A DNA stretch of 64,000 nucleotides from SR-FBR-E99 sp963732365 (lineage in GTDB: Bacteria > Bacteroidota > Bacteroidia > Bacteroidales > VadinHA17). Below are positions 1-8,943 of this stretch, piece by piece. Position 1 is the stretch's first letter. Every line of letters begins with the position of its first letter. The DNA lies in assembly GCA_963732365.1 (NCBI GenBank), contig CAVSZC010000007.1, positions 372,001 through 436,000 of the forward strand. The letters are read 5' to 3'. Below the pieces are notes generated by a model. It was given only the letters and a program-made list of their open reading frames with translations. It was not told where the DNA came from and made no database searches. Position numbers and translations under genes: made by a program.

Positions 1-2225
1 TCTGTCCCGGGTAACCGTCAATATAATATATATCAGGGTTGAAAATGAGATAATCATTGCTTGTATAATAAGGGTAGTTTATTGTCGACCTGCCCGGTTC
101 AAGCGGCATGTGCCTGAATAATCCGGCAGAGCTTTTTTCATAGAAGTTGACAATCATCGGATATTTCTTTGCCGGGTCAAAATTATCCGGCTTGTAGAGT
201 AACCCTTCAACCTCACGGCCGTCAAGCGAAATCCACTTCACCAGCTCTGCCGTGCCCCAGCGGTAATCCTTTTGCTGCGGGTTGGCGTTTGTAAGACGCT
301 TCTCCCGGGTAAAAGTGAGGTCCGATATCAGGTAGTCAGGAAACATCTTGAAGTCCTCCTTCGAGTAGATTACAGTGTTGCTTTTTCTGGCCTTTATGGG
401 GGTACCGTAAGAATAGTTTCCACCCGTTAGCTGCACCGGAGCCTCCTTCTTTTTCATATCAAGCGAATAGAATGCCTGAGCCCTTGTCACCTCGTTTATT
501 CCCTGGAGATATTGTTTCTCTGAGGGATCAATAAAATCGTTTTCGGGATCAAAATCAAGCAGACGGTAGGTGACCCTGTTATTGCTGCCATTAATGGTAA
601 CATTTAACGGGGTTCTTGCAGCTGCCGGGTCAAGTGACCAGATATCATATCTGTCAGAGACCAGGAACGCCTTGTCATCCCTGAGCCATCCGGCGGCCGG
701 GTATGACGGGGCAGGATTGGGAACGTCGTTCTCCGCATCCCATAAAGGAAGGCTGACAGGGGTTGTCAGACGGTATTCGCGTCCTGCGGCCAGGTCATAG
801 CTGTACCATGAGCTGTCGATTGAGTGATACCAGTAGAGGTATTTCCCTGCCGGCGAGACACGCATCCTGGCCCTGTAGTTCTCCTTAATCTTCTGAGTCA
901 CCCCCGTCATGATGTCAACCACCCATATGTCATATCTGTTCAGGGTTGCTCTCCCACATCGACTGCAGCTGGTAGGGGAGGTTTGAGGAGGCCACAGCTT
1001 TTGTACCGTCACCTTTGTCTGCAAGCTGTATGTCAGGCATGTCAGGTGTGGCAAGCTGTAAGACCTTATTCAGGTTTGCATGATACACGGCCATATAGTT
1101 TCGCTTCATCTCACGCTGTTTATTCACAACCTGTGCAGTATGCAACTCCCCTTCAGCATAATGCCATACATCAACAACTGCGCGGTCCTCGTCGAGGATG
1201 GTAGTATCCTTGACCTTGTAAGCCGGTGAGGTGCCGAAGAACAGCCTCGGGTTTTTTTCGGCAAATGCGAGTCGTGCATTCTCGTTGATGATCCAACCCT
1301 CAGGTATGCCAGGAGTGCCCTGTGCGGCTGCAACAGTCGCAAGCCCCTTGCCTCCCCAGTAACAGAGTGAATATGTGTTACCTGCCTTGTCCTTTTCATC
1401 AAAGGAGACGATGAATGCTGCCCTCTGCCCCGTTTTGTCGACTGAAAGCTGCTTGTACTTTGCCTTCCCTGTATAGAGAGAAGTTTTTGTACCCTTTTTA
1501 AGATCTATCAGAATCACTCCAGGTTGAAGATCCTTATCGTCGCCGGTGGTTGCAAGCATCAGCATCTCAGCCTCTTCGGCGAAAGTATAATCAGTAACGA
1601 ACTTAACTGTATCAGTAGTACCGCTCAACAGGTTTCGTATATATAATGTGTAACCGTTCTCTTCAGACTCAGTCTTAGGCTTCTTATTGTTTTCCTTACC
1701 GTTCTCCTTCACAGCCTCCTTCCCGCTGCCTGTGGTGTCTTTAGAGGCAGCCGGCTTCTCCTTTACCGGTTCACACTGCCATGCCAGCCATCCCGACCAT
1801 TTGGCAGGCACCTTGTATCCCTTCAGACGCATTATGGTATCGGTCACTCCGCCTGTTATTTCATGTATGGCAAGCATGTCAAGCGGCATATCATCCTTCT
1901 TCGTTTTTTTCAGCTTCAACTCCTTCACTTTTTCAAGCGGAGGCTTGATTGTAAAGATCATAAACCGTGAGTCACCTGTGATATTTATTCCTGTGGCACA
2001 CTCAAAAGTGGCTTTCAGTTCAGCCTTCGCGTCATATAATGTAACAACAGGGTCGCCAATGGTCGGTTCGGTCCTGAATGCTGCAAGAGAGCCGTCATCT
2101 GAAATTACCCTTTCAGATATCCGGTTCCATTTTGCAAGATCGTCAATGGTCAGCGGCACACGTTCCTGTGCAATTATTACTGAACACTGGATAAGGATCA
2201 GAAAATAAAGTAGGGCCTTTTTCAT
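1..2225 (-). pseudogene. Secreted S9 (prolyl oligopeptidase/DPP IV-like) peptidase, frameshifted and cut by window edge
   Basis: A 431-codon frame begins at 2225 with a signal peptide (MKKALLYFLILIQCSVIIAQ) and runs through an N-terminal beta-propeller region until a stop at 930-932. The homologous protein continues without stops in the next frame from about 950 down to base 1 (for example a YDIWVVD stretch just after the break, then propeller repeats, then the start of the alpha/beta-hydrolase domain ending in NPDIYY and DGYPGQ at the edge). Dropping one base near 948-953 would join WE to ATLNRYDIW. So this is one gene with a single-base frameshift: a real inactivation or an assembly error. 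The catalytic Ser/Asp/His lie beyond the left edge. S9 enzymes of this type cleave dipeptides or oligopeptides in the periplasm. The family call is firm; the pseudogene status is not. Confidence 0.8.
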
Positions 2226-2457
2226 AGTGTATTTGTTTTTTGTTTATTTTAATGGTCTGCATAAAAATAGCAGATTTGATCCGGAAAAAAAGATGTTTCA
2301 GGATATGTTAAGGATACAACAGATGAAACATATAATATTGATTTACATGGATATGGATTCTTAATCCGCTTAATTAACCGAAGCAGGAAAGTTTAAAACA
2401 CCTATACAGCGACACATATAACAGTAATACAAATAGAAATCATTTAACCCTTAAACC

Positions 2458-3060
2458 ATGAAAAAACTACTAACCTTAGCAATTTTTATTTTCATCCTGG
2501 CAAACGTGTCAGCCCAGAATGCAGACCAGAAATGGGGTATAAGTATCTTTGGCGGCAAGACAGAATATGTCGGAGACTTTGGAAACGGCTTTTTTGACTG
2601 GGATCCGTGGGTATACGGTCACATAGGAATATCAGGGAACCGCTACCTAAACTCGTCCTTTGATCTTAACCTGCAGCTGGAGACCGGGTCTTACGGTTAC
2701 TGGGAAAGTTCGACTTCCAACTTCTATGCAAAAAAGACAGACGGAGCGCTCCTTCTCAGGTATAAATTCAACAACGGCTATGCTCTTAAGGAGGACGCAC
2801 TTGTGGCACCCTTCCTGACAACAGGCTTTGGCTTTGCCAGTTTTGCCGCCGAGGAAGATGAGTTAAGGACCAAGACAGATGACTGGGATGCATTCGTCAC
2901 CCTGGGAGGGGGATTCAGGTTCAATGTTGACCCCAGATTCTCTTTCGAGTACCAGTTTCTTTACAATTTTACCAACGGCGACGAGAGAGACCTGAATACA
3001 ACTGACGACATGAATGACAGGTTCCTGTCACATTCACTTGGTATTATCTTCAATCTTTAA
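2458..3060 (+). CDS. Small outer-membrane beta-barrel protein
   Basis: 200 residues with a clear signal peptide (MKKLLTLAIFIFILANVSAQ, cleavage after AQ) followed by alternating-hydrophobicity beta strands rich in Gly, Tyr and Phe (FGGKTEYVGDFGNGFF, FVTLGGGFRFNV). The final residues, SLGIIFNL, end in a hydrophobic strand as outer-membrane barrels do. About eight strands would fit the length, as in OmpA/OmpW-type or PorT-like barrels. No peptidoglycan-binding or plug domain is present. It stands alone: the gene before it is divergent and a hairpin terminator follows. The function cannot be told from the sequence; an outer-membrane location is a safe inference. Confidence 0.75.
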   Translation: MKKLLTLAIFIFILANVSAQNADQKWGISIFGGKTEYVGDFGNGFFDWDPWVYGHIGISGNRYLNSSFDLNLQLETGSYGYWESSTSNFYAKKTDGALLLRYKFNNGYALKEDALVAPFLTTGFGFASFAAEEDELRTKTDDWDAFVTLGGGFRFNVDPRFSFEYQFLYNFTNGDERDLNTTDDMNDRFLSHSLGIIFNL

Positions 3061-3149
3061 GGATTACTTTAGCGTAAGTGGGATTCATCCGGCACAAATC
3101 CATTCTGAACATTTTCCCGGAAACACATCCCGTCATCTAAGATTAAGAG

Positions 3150-3185
3150 GCCGTCTCATCAAATAAATGGGACGGCTTTTTCTCA
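3150..3185 (+). terminator. Rho-independent terminator after the barrel gene
   Basis: An 8-bp stem, GCCGTCTC paired with GGGACGGC (one G-U pair), encloses an AT-rich loop and is followed by TTTTTCTC. It lies about 90 bases past the stop codon of the barrel gene, in the right orientation for it. Confidence 0.75.
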
Positions 3186-3281
3186 ATTTATGCCGGTGGC
3201 AACAGCAGCGAAGAAGACCGGATTACTGATCTGTTCTTAAGAAAATGACTAAATTGCTGATAATTTCAAGTCTGTTTTGAC

Positions 3282-3407
3282 ATGAAGCATCTGTGCATGC
3301 TGTTATTCTGCCTTTCAGGCATGATGCCGGTTCAGGGGCAGGACAGGATGATGAATTTAAACCACTTTACGTTTATGTGTAGCGTATCATTTCCTATCAA
3401 TGACTAA
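3282..3407 (+). CDS. Possible 41-residue micro-ORF with signal-peptide-like start
   Basis: The frame starts MKHLCMLLFCLSGMMPVQGQ, which resembles a Bacteroidota signal peptide with cleavage before QD, and is followed by only about 20 residues before a TAA. It may be the 5' remnant of a decayed secreted or outer-membrane protein gene, a small secreted peptide, or chance. No promoter box or ribosome-binding site supports it. I list it only because the signal-like start is unusually good for so short a frame. Confidence 0.25.
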   Translation: MKHLCMLLFCLSGMMPVQGQDRMMNLNHFTFMCSVSFPIND

Positions 3408-3451
3408 TGAATCATTGAGTTTCAATATTAATTGAACAAAACCATAAAATA

Positions 3452-4438
3452 ATGAATTACAGGAAATTAGGCAAGACAGAATTCGAGGTTTCGGAGATTT
3501 CTCTCGGCACGTGGCAGGTTGGAGGCAAATGGGGATCAACCTTTGATCACAATCTTGCTGAGAGCATAATCAGGGAGGCTATTGACGGCGGAGTCAACTT
3601 CATTGACACTGCCGATATCTACTCCGACGGAGAGAGTGAAAAGGCTGTCGGGAAGGTTGTGAGAGAGTCGGCGACACGTATTTACATAGCCACCAAATGC
3701 GGCAGAAAGATGCAGCCGCATAATAACAAGGGATATACTCCGGCTACTATGAGGGGATTCGTGGAAGAGTCGCTTGGCAGGCTCGGGGTTGACTGCCTTG
3801 ACCTGATCCAGTTGCACTGCCCTCCCATTGAGGTTTACTATCGACCTGAGATATTCGGAGAGTTTGAAAAGATGAAGCAGGAAGGCAAGATTCTCAATCT
3901 CGGGGTGAGTGTCGAAAAGGTTGAGGAGGCCCTGAAAGCGATAGAATTTGATAATGTCACAACCATCCAGATAATTTACAACATCTTCCGTCAGAGGCCC
4001 CATGAGAGGTTCTTTGGTCTGGCCAGGGAAAAGAATGTCGGTCTGATAATACGGGTGCCGCTGGCAAGCGGACTGTTGTCAGGAAAGTACACGGCAGAAA
4101 CACGGTTCGGACCGGGCGACCACCGTTTTTATAACCGTAACGGGATGTTTTTCGACAAGGGTGAGACATTCTCCGGTGTGCCATTTGAAACGGGACTTCA
4201 GGCAGTGGCAAAACTGATACGTCTCTTTCCTGATAACACTCCGCTTGCTCACGTAGCCCTGAGATGGATACTGATGCGTGAAGAGGTGGGTTGCATAATA
4301 CCCGGGGCATCGTCTCCTGACCAGGTCAGGACAAACCTGGAGGCAGCTTCCTTCCCGCAACTGACAACGGGGCAGATGGATGCCATCAGAAAGATATATG
4401 AAGATGATATCAGGCCGCTGGTTCACCAGCTATGGTGA
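3452..4438 (+). CDS. Aldo/keto reductase
   Basis: 328 residues, the usual length for an NADPH-dependent aldo/keto reductase with a TIM-barrel fold. The N-terminal MNYRKLGKTEFEVSEISLGT is the family's first hairpin and strand. The catalytic tetrad is visible as Asp52 (FIDTAD), Tyr57 (IYSDGESE), Lys82 (IATKCG) and His122 (LIQLHC). A C-terminal IIPGASSPDQVRTNLEA segment matches the cofactor-phosphate-binding loop. The closest relatives are probably the YdhF/YccK-like oxidoreductases of general metabolism; the substrate cannot be told. It stands upstream of the carotenoid genes on the same strand but 125 bases away with a separate promoter-like box between, so a pathway link is weak. Confidence 0.88.
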   Translation: MNYRKLGKTEFEVSEISLGTWQVGGKWGSTFDHNLAESIIREAIDGGVNFIDTADIYSDGESEKAVGKVVRESATRIYIATKCGRKMQPHNNKGYTPATMRGFVEESLGRLGVDCLDLIQLHCPPIEVYYRPEIFGEFEKMKQEGKILNLGVSVEKVEEALKAIEFDNVTTIQIIYNIFRQRPHERFFGLAREKNVGLIIRVPLASGLLSGKYTAETRFGPGDHRFYNRNGMFFDKGETFSGVPFETGLQAVAKLIRLFPDNTPLAHVALRWILMREEVGCIIPGASSPDQVRTNLEAASFPQLTTGQMDAIRKIYEDDIRPLVHQLW

Positions 4439-4523
4439 GAATGCCATCCACCAGTTTCCGCCATTCGCCTGCCTTATACCGGCATTCGCCAGTTGCAGCA
4501 CAAACGGGTAAGGAAGCTTCATA

Positions 4524-4531
4524 TAGATTTG
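4524..4531 (+). promoter_or_regulatory. Candidate -7 box (TAGATTTG) for the crtI-crtB operon
   Basis: The octamer matches the Bacteroidota primary-sigma -7 consensus TAnnTTTG and lies 33 bases before the desaturase start codon. No convincing TTTG -33 box stands at the usual distance, so the call rests on the -7 element and the position. Confidence 0.4.
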
Positions 4532-4563
4532 TGCCATATGATTCCTGGTAGTATCTGTTCCTT

Positions 4564-6057
4564 ATGGAAAAAACAAAAACTGCACTGATAATAGGCGCCG
4601 GGATAGGTGGCATAACAACATCGGTCTTCCTCGCGAAAAAGGGATACAGTGTCGATATCTATGAAAAAAACAGCTTCGCCGGAGGACGCTGCGGACAGAT
4701 AGTGCGCGACGGGCACCGCTTTGACATGGGTGCAACAATGATGCTCATGCCTGATGTCTACCGCGATATCTTCAGATCGCTGGGAATGACTCTGGAGAAT
4801 GAGTTGAAGGTAAAACCACTGGATGATATTTATACAGTTTATTTCAGTGACGGAACCAGCCTCGCCTTCTCAAAAGACCGGGAGAGGATGAACAGTCAGC
4901 TGGAGAAGCTGGAACCAGGGAGCGCATCAGAGTCTGAAAAATATGTCACTACGGGTTATCACCTTTATAAGATGGCATTTGAAAAACTCATCGGCCGCAA
5001 CTTTACCCGGTTCTTTGATTTCTTCAACCTCAGCAATGTTGTGCTTCTTGTAAAGTTGAAGACCTATATCGGGCACAGCAGGTATACAGCCCGGTTTTTC
5101 AGGTCGCAACACCTTCAGATGGCCTATACCTTCCAGAACATTTATGTCGGTCAGAGCCCCTTCAGCGCTCCCGCTCTCTTTTCAATGATACCGGCTGCGG
5201 AGCTTACCGAAGGGTCATTCTTCCCTGAAGGAGGTATGCACAGTATCGTCAGAAGGCTCATTGAGGCGGCTGAGGAGCATGGAGTCAGGTTTCATTTCAA
5301 CAAGCCCGTGTCAGGCATCAACATAAAGAGCGGCAGAGCCACAGGAGTCACTTTCAGCGACGGCGGAGAGGCAGCAGCAGACGTCATAATAGCCAATGCT
5401 GATCTCCCGTATGTCTACCGCAACCTGCTGCCACCCTCATTCAAGTCGTGGCGAATAAAGAGGATGCGGTACTCATGCTCAGCCCTCGTTCTTCACTGGG
5501 GCGTCGACAGACAATATCCCCAACTGGGACATCACAGCGTCTTCCTCTCAGACGACTTCCGGAATGGTCTGGACAAGATCTTCAGGGAGAAGTCAATGGG
5601 TGAGGATCCCAGCTTTTATATTCATTCCCCCGTACATACTGACCCTTCGGCAGCCCCTGCAGGCTGCGACTCCCTGTCAGTCATTGTGGGAGTCGGCCAT
5701 CTTGATAAGAGACACCCGCAGGACTGGGAACAGATCATAGCCACGGCACGCAGGACGGTCTTCTCAAGGCTGAAGCAGCTGGGCATCAACGACCTTGAAG
5801 ATCATATAAAGTTTGAGATTGCGGCTCCTCCGGCAGCATGGGAGGATTCATTCAACATAACAAAGGGCTCGGTGTTCGGCAGCCTCGGGCATAATATCCT
5901 GCAGATGGGCTATTTCCGTCCTCACAACAGGGACAACCGGTACAGAAACCTCTATTTCACGGGAGGAAGCACGCACCCCGGTAACGGAATCCCGATGGTG
6001 TTGCTGTCGGCGAAACTGGTGTCGGAAAGAATTATCATGGAACAGAATAAACTATAA
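4564..6057 (+). CDS. crtI: Phytoene desaturase-like FAD oxidoreductase (CrtI family)
   Basis: 497 residues, matching the CrtI/CrtN family, which removes hydrogens from phytoene or a C30 analogue to make coloured carotenes. The FAD-binding Rossmann motif GAGIGG is at residues 11-16, with Glu34 at the end of the second strand and the flavin-contacting AGGRCG just after. The C-terminal signature YFTGGSTHPGNGIP (about residues 463-476) is characteristic of carotenoid desaturases. The stop is 7 bases before the start of the phytoene synthase gene, so the two form an operon. The sequence does not say how many desaturation steps it makes or whether the substrate is C30 or C40. Confidence 0.88.
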   Translation: MEKTKTALIIGAGIGGITTSVFLAKKGYSVDIYEKNSFAGGRCGQIVRDGHRFDMGATMMLMPDVYRDIFRSLGMTLENELKVKPLDDIYTVYFSDGTSLAFSKDRERMNSQLEKLEPGSASESEKYVTTGYHLYKMAFEKLIGRNFTRFFDFFNLSNVVLLVKLKTYIGHSRYTARFFRSQHLQMAYTFQNIYVGQSPFSAPALFSMIPAAELTEGSFFPEGGMHSIVRRLIEAAEEHGVRFHFNKPVSGINIKSGRATGVTFSDGGEAAADVIIANADLPYVYRNLLPPSFKSWRIKRMRYSCSALVLHWGVDRQYPQLGHHSVFLSDDFRNGLDKIFREKSMGEDPSFYIHSPVHTDPSAAPAGCDSLSVIVGVGHLDKRHPQDWEQIIATARRTVFSRLKQLGINDLEDHIKFEIAAPPAAWEDSFNITKGSVFGSLGHNILQMGYFRPHNRDNRYRNLYFTGGSTHPGNGIPMVLLSAKLVSERIIMEQNKL

Positions 6058-6064
6058 GGGGATA

Positions 6065-6994
6065 ATGATTAATTCGGAACAACTCTTATCTACTTTTGAA
6101 TCAATTGATTTTCAAAAGATTACTGACCATCCCAACATCCTTATTGCCGCCATGTTCTGGGATCAGGAGCGGTACCAGGCAGCCCGTACGTGTTACCGTT
6201 TCATGCGCACCATTGATGATCTCATAGATAATCACAAGGCAGAATTCAGCGGCATTGCCGAAGATGACAGGGAACAGTTCACCGGAGATGTTCACAGGTG
6301 GCTTGACATGCTGCATGATGGCTCAGACATCTCTCCCTTCGGCAGAGAACTGACCGGGACGGTTCAGCGCTTCAGGATTCCGCGCAGGGCTCTTGAAGAC
6401 TTTGCCGAGTCGATGCTTTATGATGTCACACATGACGGTTTTGCCATACTGGACGATTTCATTCATTATTCGGGTGGCGCTTCAGTAGCTCCGGCAACCA
6501 TCTTCGTTCACCTTGCAGGCCTGCAGGAAAAGAACGGCATATACCATGACCCCCCTTTTGATGTAAGAAGTACGGCACTGCCATGTGCAATGTTCAGTTA
6601 TTTTGTGCACATAATACGTGACTTCCGCAAAGACCAGCTGAACAACCTGAGTTATTTTGCCGATGATGTGATTGAGAGGCATCACCTTTCGCGCTCCGAG
6701 ATGAGGAATATTGCAAACGGTGCCGGCATACCGGACGGATTCAGAGCCATGATGAGAGAATACCGGCAGATAGCTGACGGTTACAGGGCTGACACCCTGA
6801 AGGTGATGAAAGAAATATTTCCCCTTCTTGAGCCAAGGTACCGGCTCAGCCTCGAGGTGATCTTTGACCTCTATATGATGGTCTTCGAGCGCATTGACCC
6901 CGATCACGGCACCTTCTCCACAGAAGAGCTCAATCCGACACCGGATGAGACACGGGAGCGGGTCAGGGGGGTGATTGAAAGGTTTAGTAAATGA
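6065..6994 (+). CDS. crtB: Phytoene/squalene synthase family protein
   Basis: 309 residues. The two aspartate-rich motifs that bind Mg-diphosphate in trans-isoprenyl head-to-head synthases are present: DDLID at 51-55 and DFRKD with a following ADD at about 186-201. Such enzymes join two prenyl diphosphates into phytoene (C40) or dehydrosqualene/squalene (C30). The coupling to a CrtI desaturase 7 bases upstream points to carotenoid synthesis rather than sterol or hopanoid use. No lycopene cyclase, hydroxylase or CruF-like gene is seen nearby, so later steps must be elsewhere or absent. Distinguishing CrtB from CrtM would need a tree. The gene symbol is therefore tentative. Confidence 0.83.
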   Translation: MINSEQLLSTFESIDFQKITDHPNILIAAMFWDQERYQAARTCYRFMRTIDDLIDNHKAEFSGIAEDDREQFTGDVHRWLDMLHDGSDISPFGRELTGTVQRFRIPRRALEDFAESMLYDVTHDGFAILDDFIHYSGGASVAPATIFVHLAGLQEKNGIYHDPPFDVRSTALPCAMFSYFVHIIRDFRKDQLNNLSYFADDVIERHHLSRSEMRNIANGAGIPDGFRAMMREYRQIADGYRADTLKVMKEIFPLLEPRYRLSLEVIFDLYMMVFERIDPDHGTFSTEELNPTPDETRERVRGVIERFSK

Positions 6995-6999
6995 AATAA

Positions 7000-7075
7000 G
7001 GAGCAAGGGGCAGGGGGCAAGGAGCAAGGAGCAAGGAGCAAGGAGCAAGGAGCAGGCAATAGGCAATAGGCAATT
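7000..7075. repeat. Two adjoining 7-bp tandem repeats
   Basis: Directly after the synthase stop codon, about seven copies of a GGAGCAA unit (the second and third degenerate: GGGGCAG, GGGGCAA) pass into three copies of AGGCAAT. The two units are related (both 7 bases with a GGxxCAA-like core). The heptamer period is exact enough to suggest slippage growth. No coding frame crosses it. Confidence 0.85.
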
Positions 7076-7080
7076 AGGCC

Positions 7081-7190
7081 TGCATGACTGCAAGACCGCA
7101 TGACCGCACGACGGAGCGAAGCGACAGACCTTCAGACCTTCAAGCCTCCGCTAAAGCTACGGCCTGCAAAGCAGACGTAAATCCCTGACC
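7081..7190. repeat. Short direct repeats and GC-rich inverted segment
   Basis: This segment continues the low-complexity region with near-repeats of GACCGCA(T/C) and GACCTTCA, then CCTCCGCTAAAGCTACGG, in which CCG and CGG ends face each other around GCTAAAGC. It looks like a degraded intergenic repeat. No gene is visible between 6995 and 7242. Confidence 0.5.
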
Positions 7191-7242
7191 CTATTGAAAA
7201 TCCGCAGGTAATGATTATTTTGCAATCTCATTCTGACCTGAG

Positions 7243-8838
7243 ATGCTAAAGCGAATCCCTCACACCTATGTCATTGTCTTCAGCATAGTAATAGTATGTG
7301 CTGCCCTCACATGGGTGGTACCCGGCGGATCATTCGACAGAGAGACGGTAAGTGTCAACGGCATTGACAGGAATGTAGTTATTCCGGGCTCATTTCAGTA
7401 TACTGAAAGCAGTCCCCAGTCGTGGCAGATATTTTCAGCACTCTTCGACGGATTCGTCGAGAGAGCCGACATAATAGTCTTTATACTTATTATCGGAGGT
7501 GCCTTCTGGATCATGAATGAAAGCAAGGCCATCGATGTGGCAATCGGATCGGTACTCCGTCTCACTGCAAGAGCGGGTAACAGGGGACTCATAAAAAAGA
7601 TAGGTGCTGACAACCTCATCTTTCTGCTGATCATGCTCATATTCAGTTTTTTCGGCGCAGTATTCGGTATGAGTGAGGAGACAATCGCTTTTACAATAAT
7701 TTTCGTACCGCTGGCAATATCAATGGGCTATGACTCCATTGTCGGAGTATCACTCTGCTTTGTTGCTGCGGCACTGGGGTTTGCCGGAGCCTTCCTTAAT
7801 CCTTTTACTATCGGGATCGCCCAGGGGTTGTCTGACCTGCCGCTGTTCTCCGGCCTTGAATACAGGCTGGTCATGTGGGTGATAATAAGTGCCGTGGGAT
7901 TTGCATATATCCTTGTCTATGCCCGCAAAATCCGCAAGGATCCTCAACGCTCTTCGGTAAGGGAGGACGACAATTACTGGCGCACCCTGCACAGCATGAA
8001 CGGGGTGAAGATCGAGTATCATACGCCCGCTGCAGCCTGGGTGGTCTTCGCCCTCCTGACTGCCGTGATGGCAATCTTTTCATGGGTCAGCCCTCTGACG
8101 TCACTTTCCTTTGGTGAGGGTAAAATAATCCTTCCTGCCATTCCTGTCTTAACTGGTTTGTTCCTGATATCCGGGTTTATTACTCTCAGGAAGTCAGTAC
8201 ATTTTTTTGTCATCAACATCCTTCTTTTCACGATATTCTTCCTCATAACAGGCGTAATGGGCTATGGCTGGTATATCATGGAGATCGCCACCCTCTTTTT
8301 TGCCATGGGGATTGCCGCCGGCATGTCAATGAGTTACGGTGCAAACAAGATAACGAAGCTCTTTCTTGACGGCGTGAAGGACATCCAGTCGGCAGCCCTC
8401 ATCGTGGGTCTTGCCGGAGGAATAATCATCATTCTTGAAAACGGAAACATCATAGACACACTGTTGTACAAACTTTCCGGTTCGATAGCTGGCGCGGGTA
8501 AGCTTGGGGCTGTCAGCATGATGTACGTGGTTCAGAACCTCATCAACCTCGTGATGCCTTCAGGGTCAGCCAAGGCAGCCCTCACCATCCCGATGATGTC
8601 GCAGTTTTCAGACCTCATAGGCATCTCGCGGCAGGCAACAGTGGTAGCCTTTCAACTGGGCGACGGTTTCACGAATATGATAACACCCACATCCGGAGTG
8701 CTGCTCGGCGTCCTGAGCGTGGCAAAAATACCATATGAGAAATGGTTCAGATGGGTGTTGCCGCTGATACTGATTTTGACATTGCTAGGCTTCATTCTTC
8801 TGATACCAACTGTTTTCTTAAATCTGAAAGGATTCTGA
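7243..8838 (+). CDS. YfcC/DcuC-type membrane carrier
   Basis: 531 residues with about 12-13 hydrophobic helices spread along the whole length. The start (PHTYVIVFSIVIVCAALTWVVPGGSF) and internal motifs such as GMSEETIAFTIIFVPLAISMGYDSIVG and NLVMPSGSAKAALTIPMM match the YfcC branch of the C4-dicarboxylate/basic amino acid anaerobic carrier superfamily. Known relatives carry dicarboxylates, arginine/ornithine or other amino acids, sometimes as exchangers; substrate cannot be read here. The two repeated NPF/PSGSAK-type hairpins are typical of the two-fold fold of the ion-transporter superfamily. It has no enzyme partner adjacent and is preceded by repeat-rich DNA, so it is probably transcribed on its own. 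Confidence 0.82.
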   Translation: MLKRIPHTYVIVFSIVIVCAALTWVVPGGSFDRETVSVNGIDRNVVIPGSFQYTESSPQSWQIFSALFDGFVERADIIVFILIIGGAFWIMNESKAIDVAIGSVLRLTARAGNRGLIKKIGADNLIFLLIMLIFSFFGAVFGMSEETIAFTIIFVPLAISMGYDSIVGVSLCFVAAALGFAGAFLNPFTIGIAQGLSDLPLFSGLEYRLVMWVIISAVGFAYILVYARKIRKDPQRSSVREDDNYWRTLHSMNGVKIEYHTPAAAWVVFALLTAVMAIFSWVSPLTSLSFGEGKIILPAIPVLTGLFLISGFITLRKSVHFFVINILLFTIFFLITGVMGYGWYIMEIATLFFAMGIAAGMSMSYGANKITKLFLDGVKDIQSAALIVGLAGGIIIILENGNIIDTLLYKLSGSIAGAGKLGAVSMMYVVQNLINLVMPSGSAKAALTIPMMSQFSDLIGISRQATVVAFQLGDGFTNMITPTSGVLLGVLSVAKIPYEKWFRWVLPLILILTLLGFILLIPTVFLNLKGF

Positions 8839-8943
8839 AAAGTGATACTTTAACCTGAGACAGGGAGAATATATTAAACTGAGAAAGGTAAGAACGAAGA
8901 TAATTTGTTTCTTTAATGCAGATAACACACTTTAAAGCAATAT

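Larger units (their letters stand above)
3061..3451. other. Intergenic region with terminator and possible micro-ORF
   Basis: This 391-base gap holds a hairpin terminator just after the barrel gene (3150-3185) and, further on, a 41-codon open frame that begins like a signal peptide (3282-3407). The bases just before the aldo/keto reductase gene are AT-rich, but I cannot identify a clean promoter in them. Confidence 0.5.

Noticed and set aside
824..2208. Open frames on the plus strand inside the S9 peptidase gene
   Set aside because: They lie opposite a gene with family-level similarity and have no signal, motif or promoter of their own.
7000..7190. CRISPR array
   Set aside because: Units are only 7 bases and directly adjacent, without spacers, and no cas gene is present.
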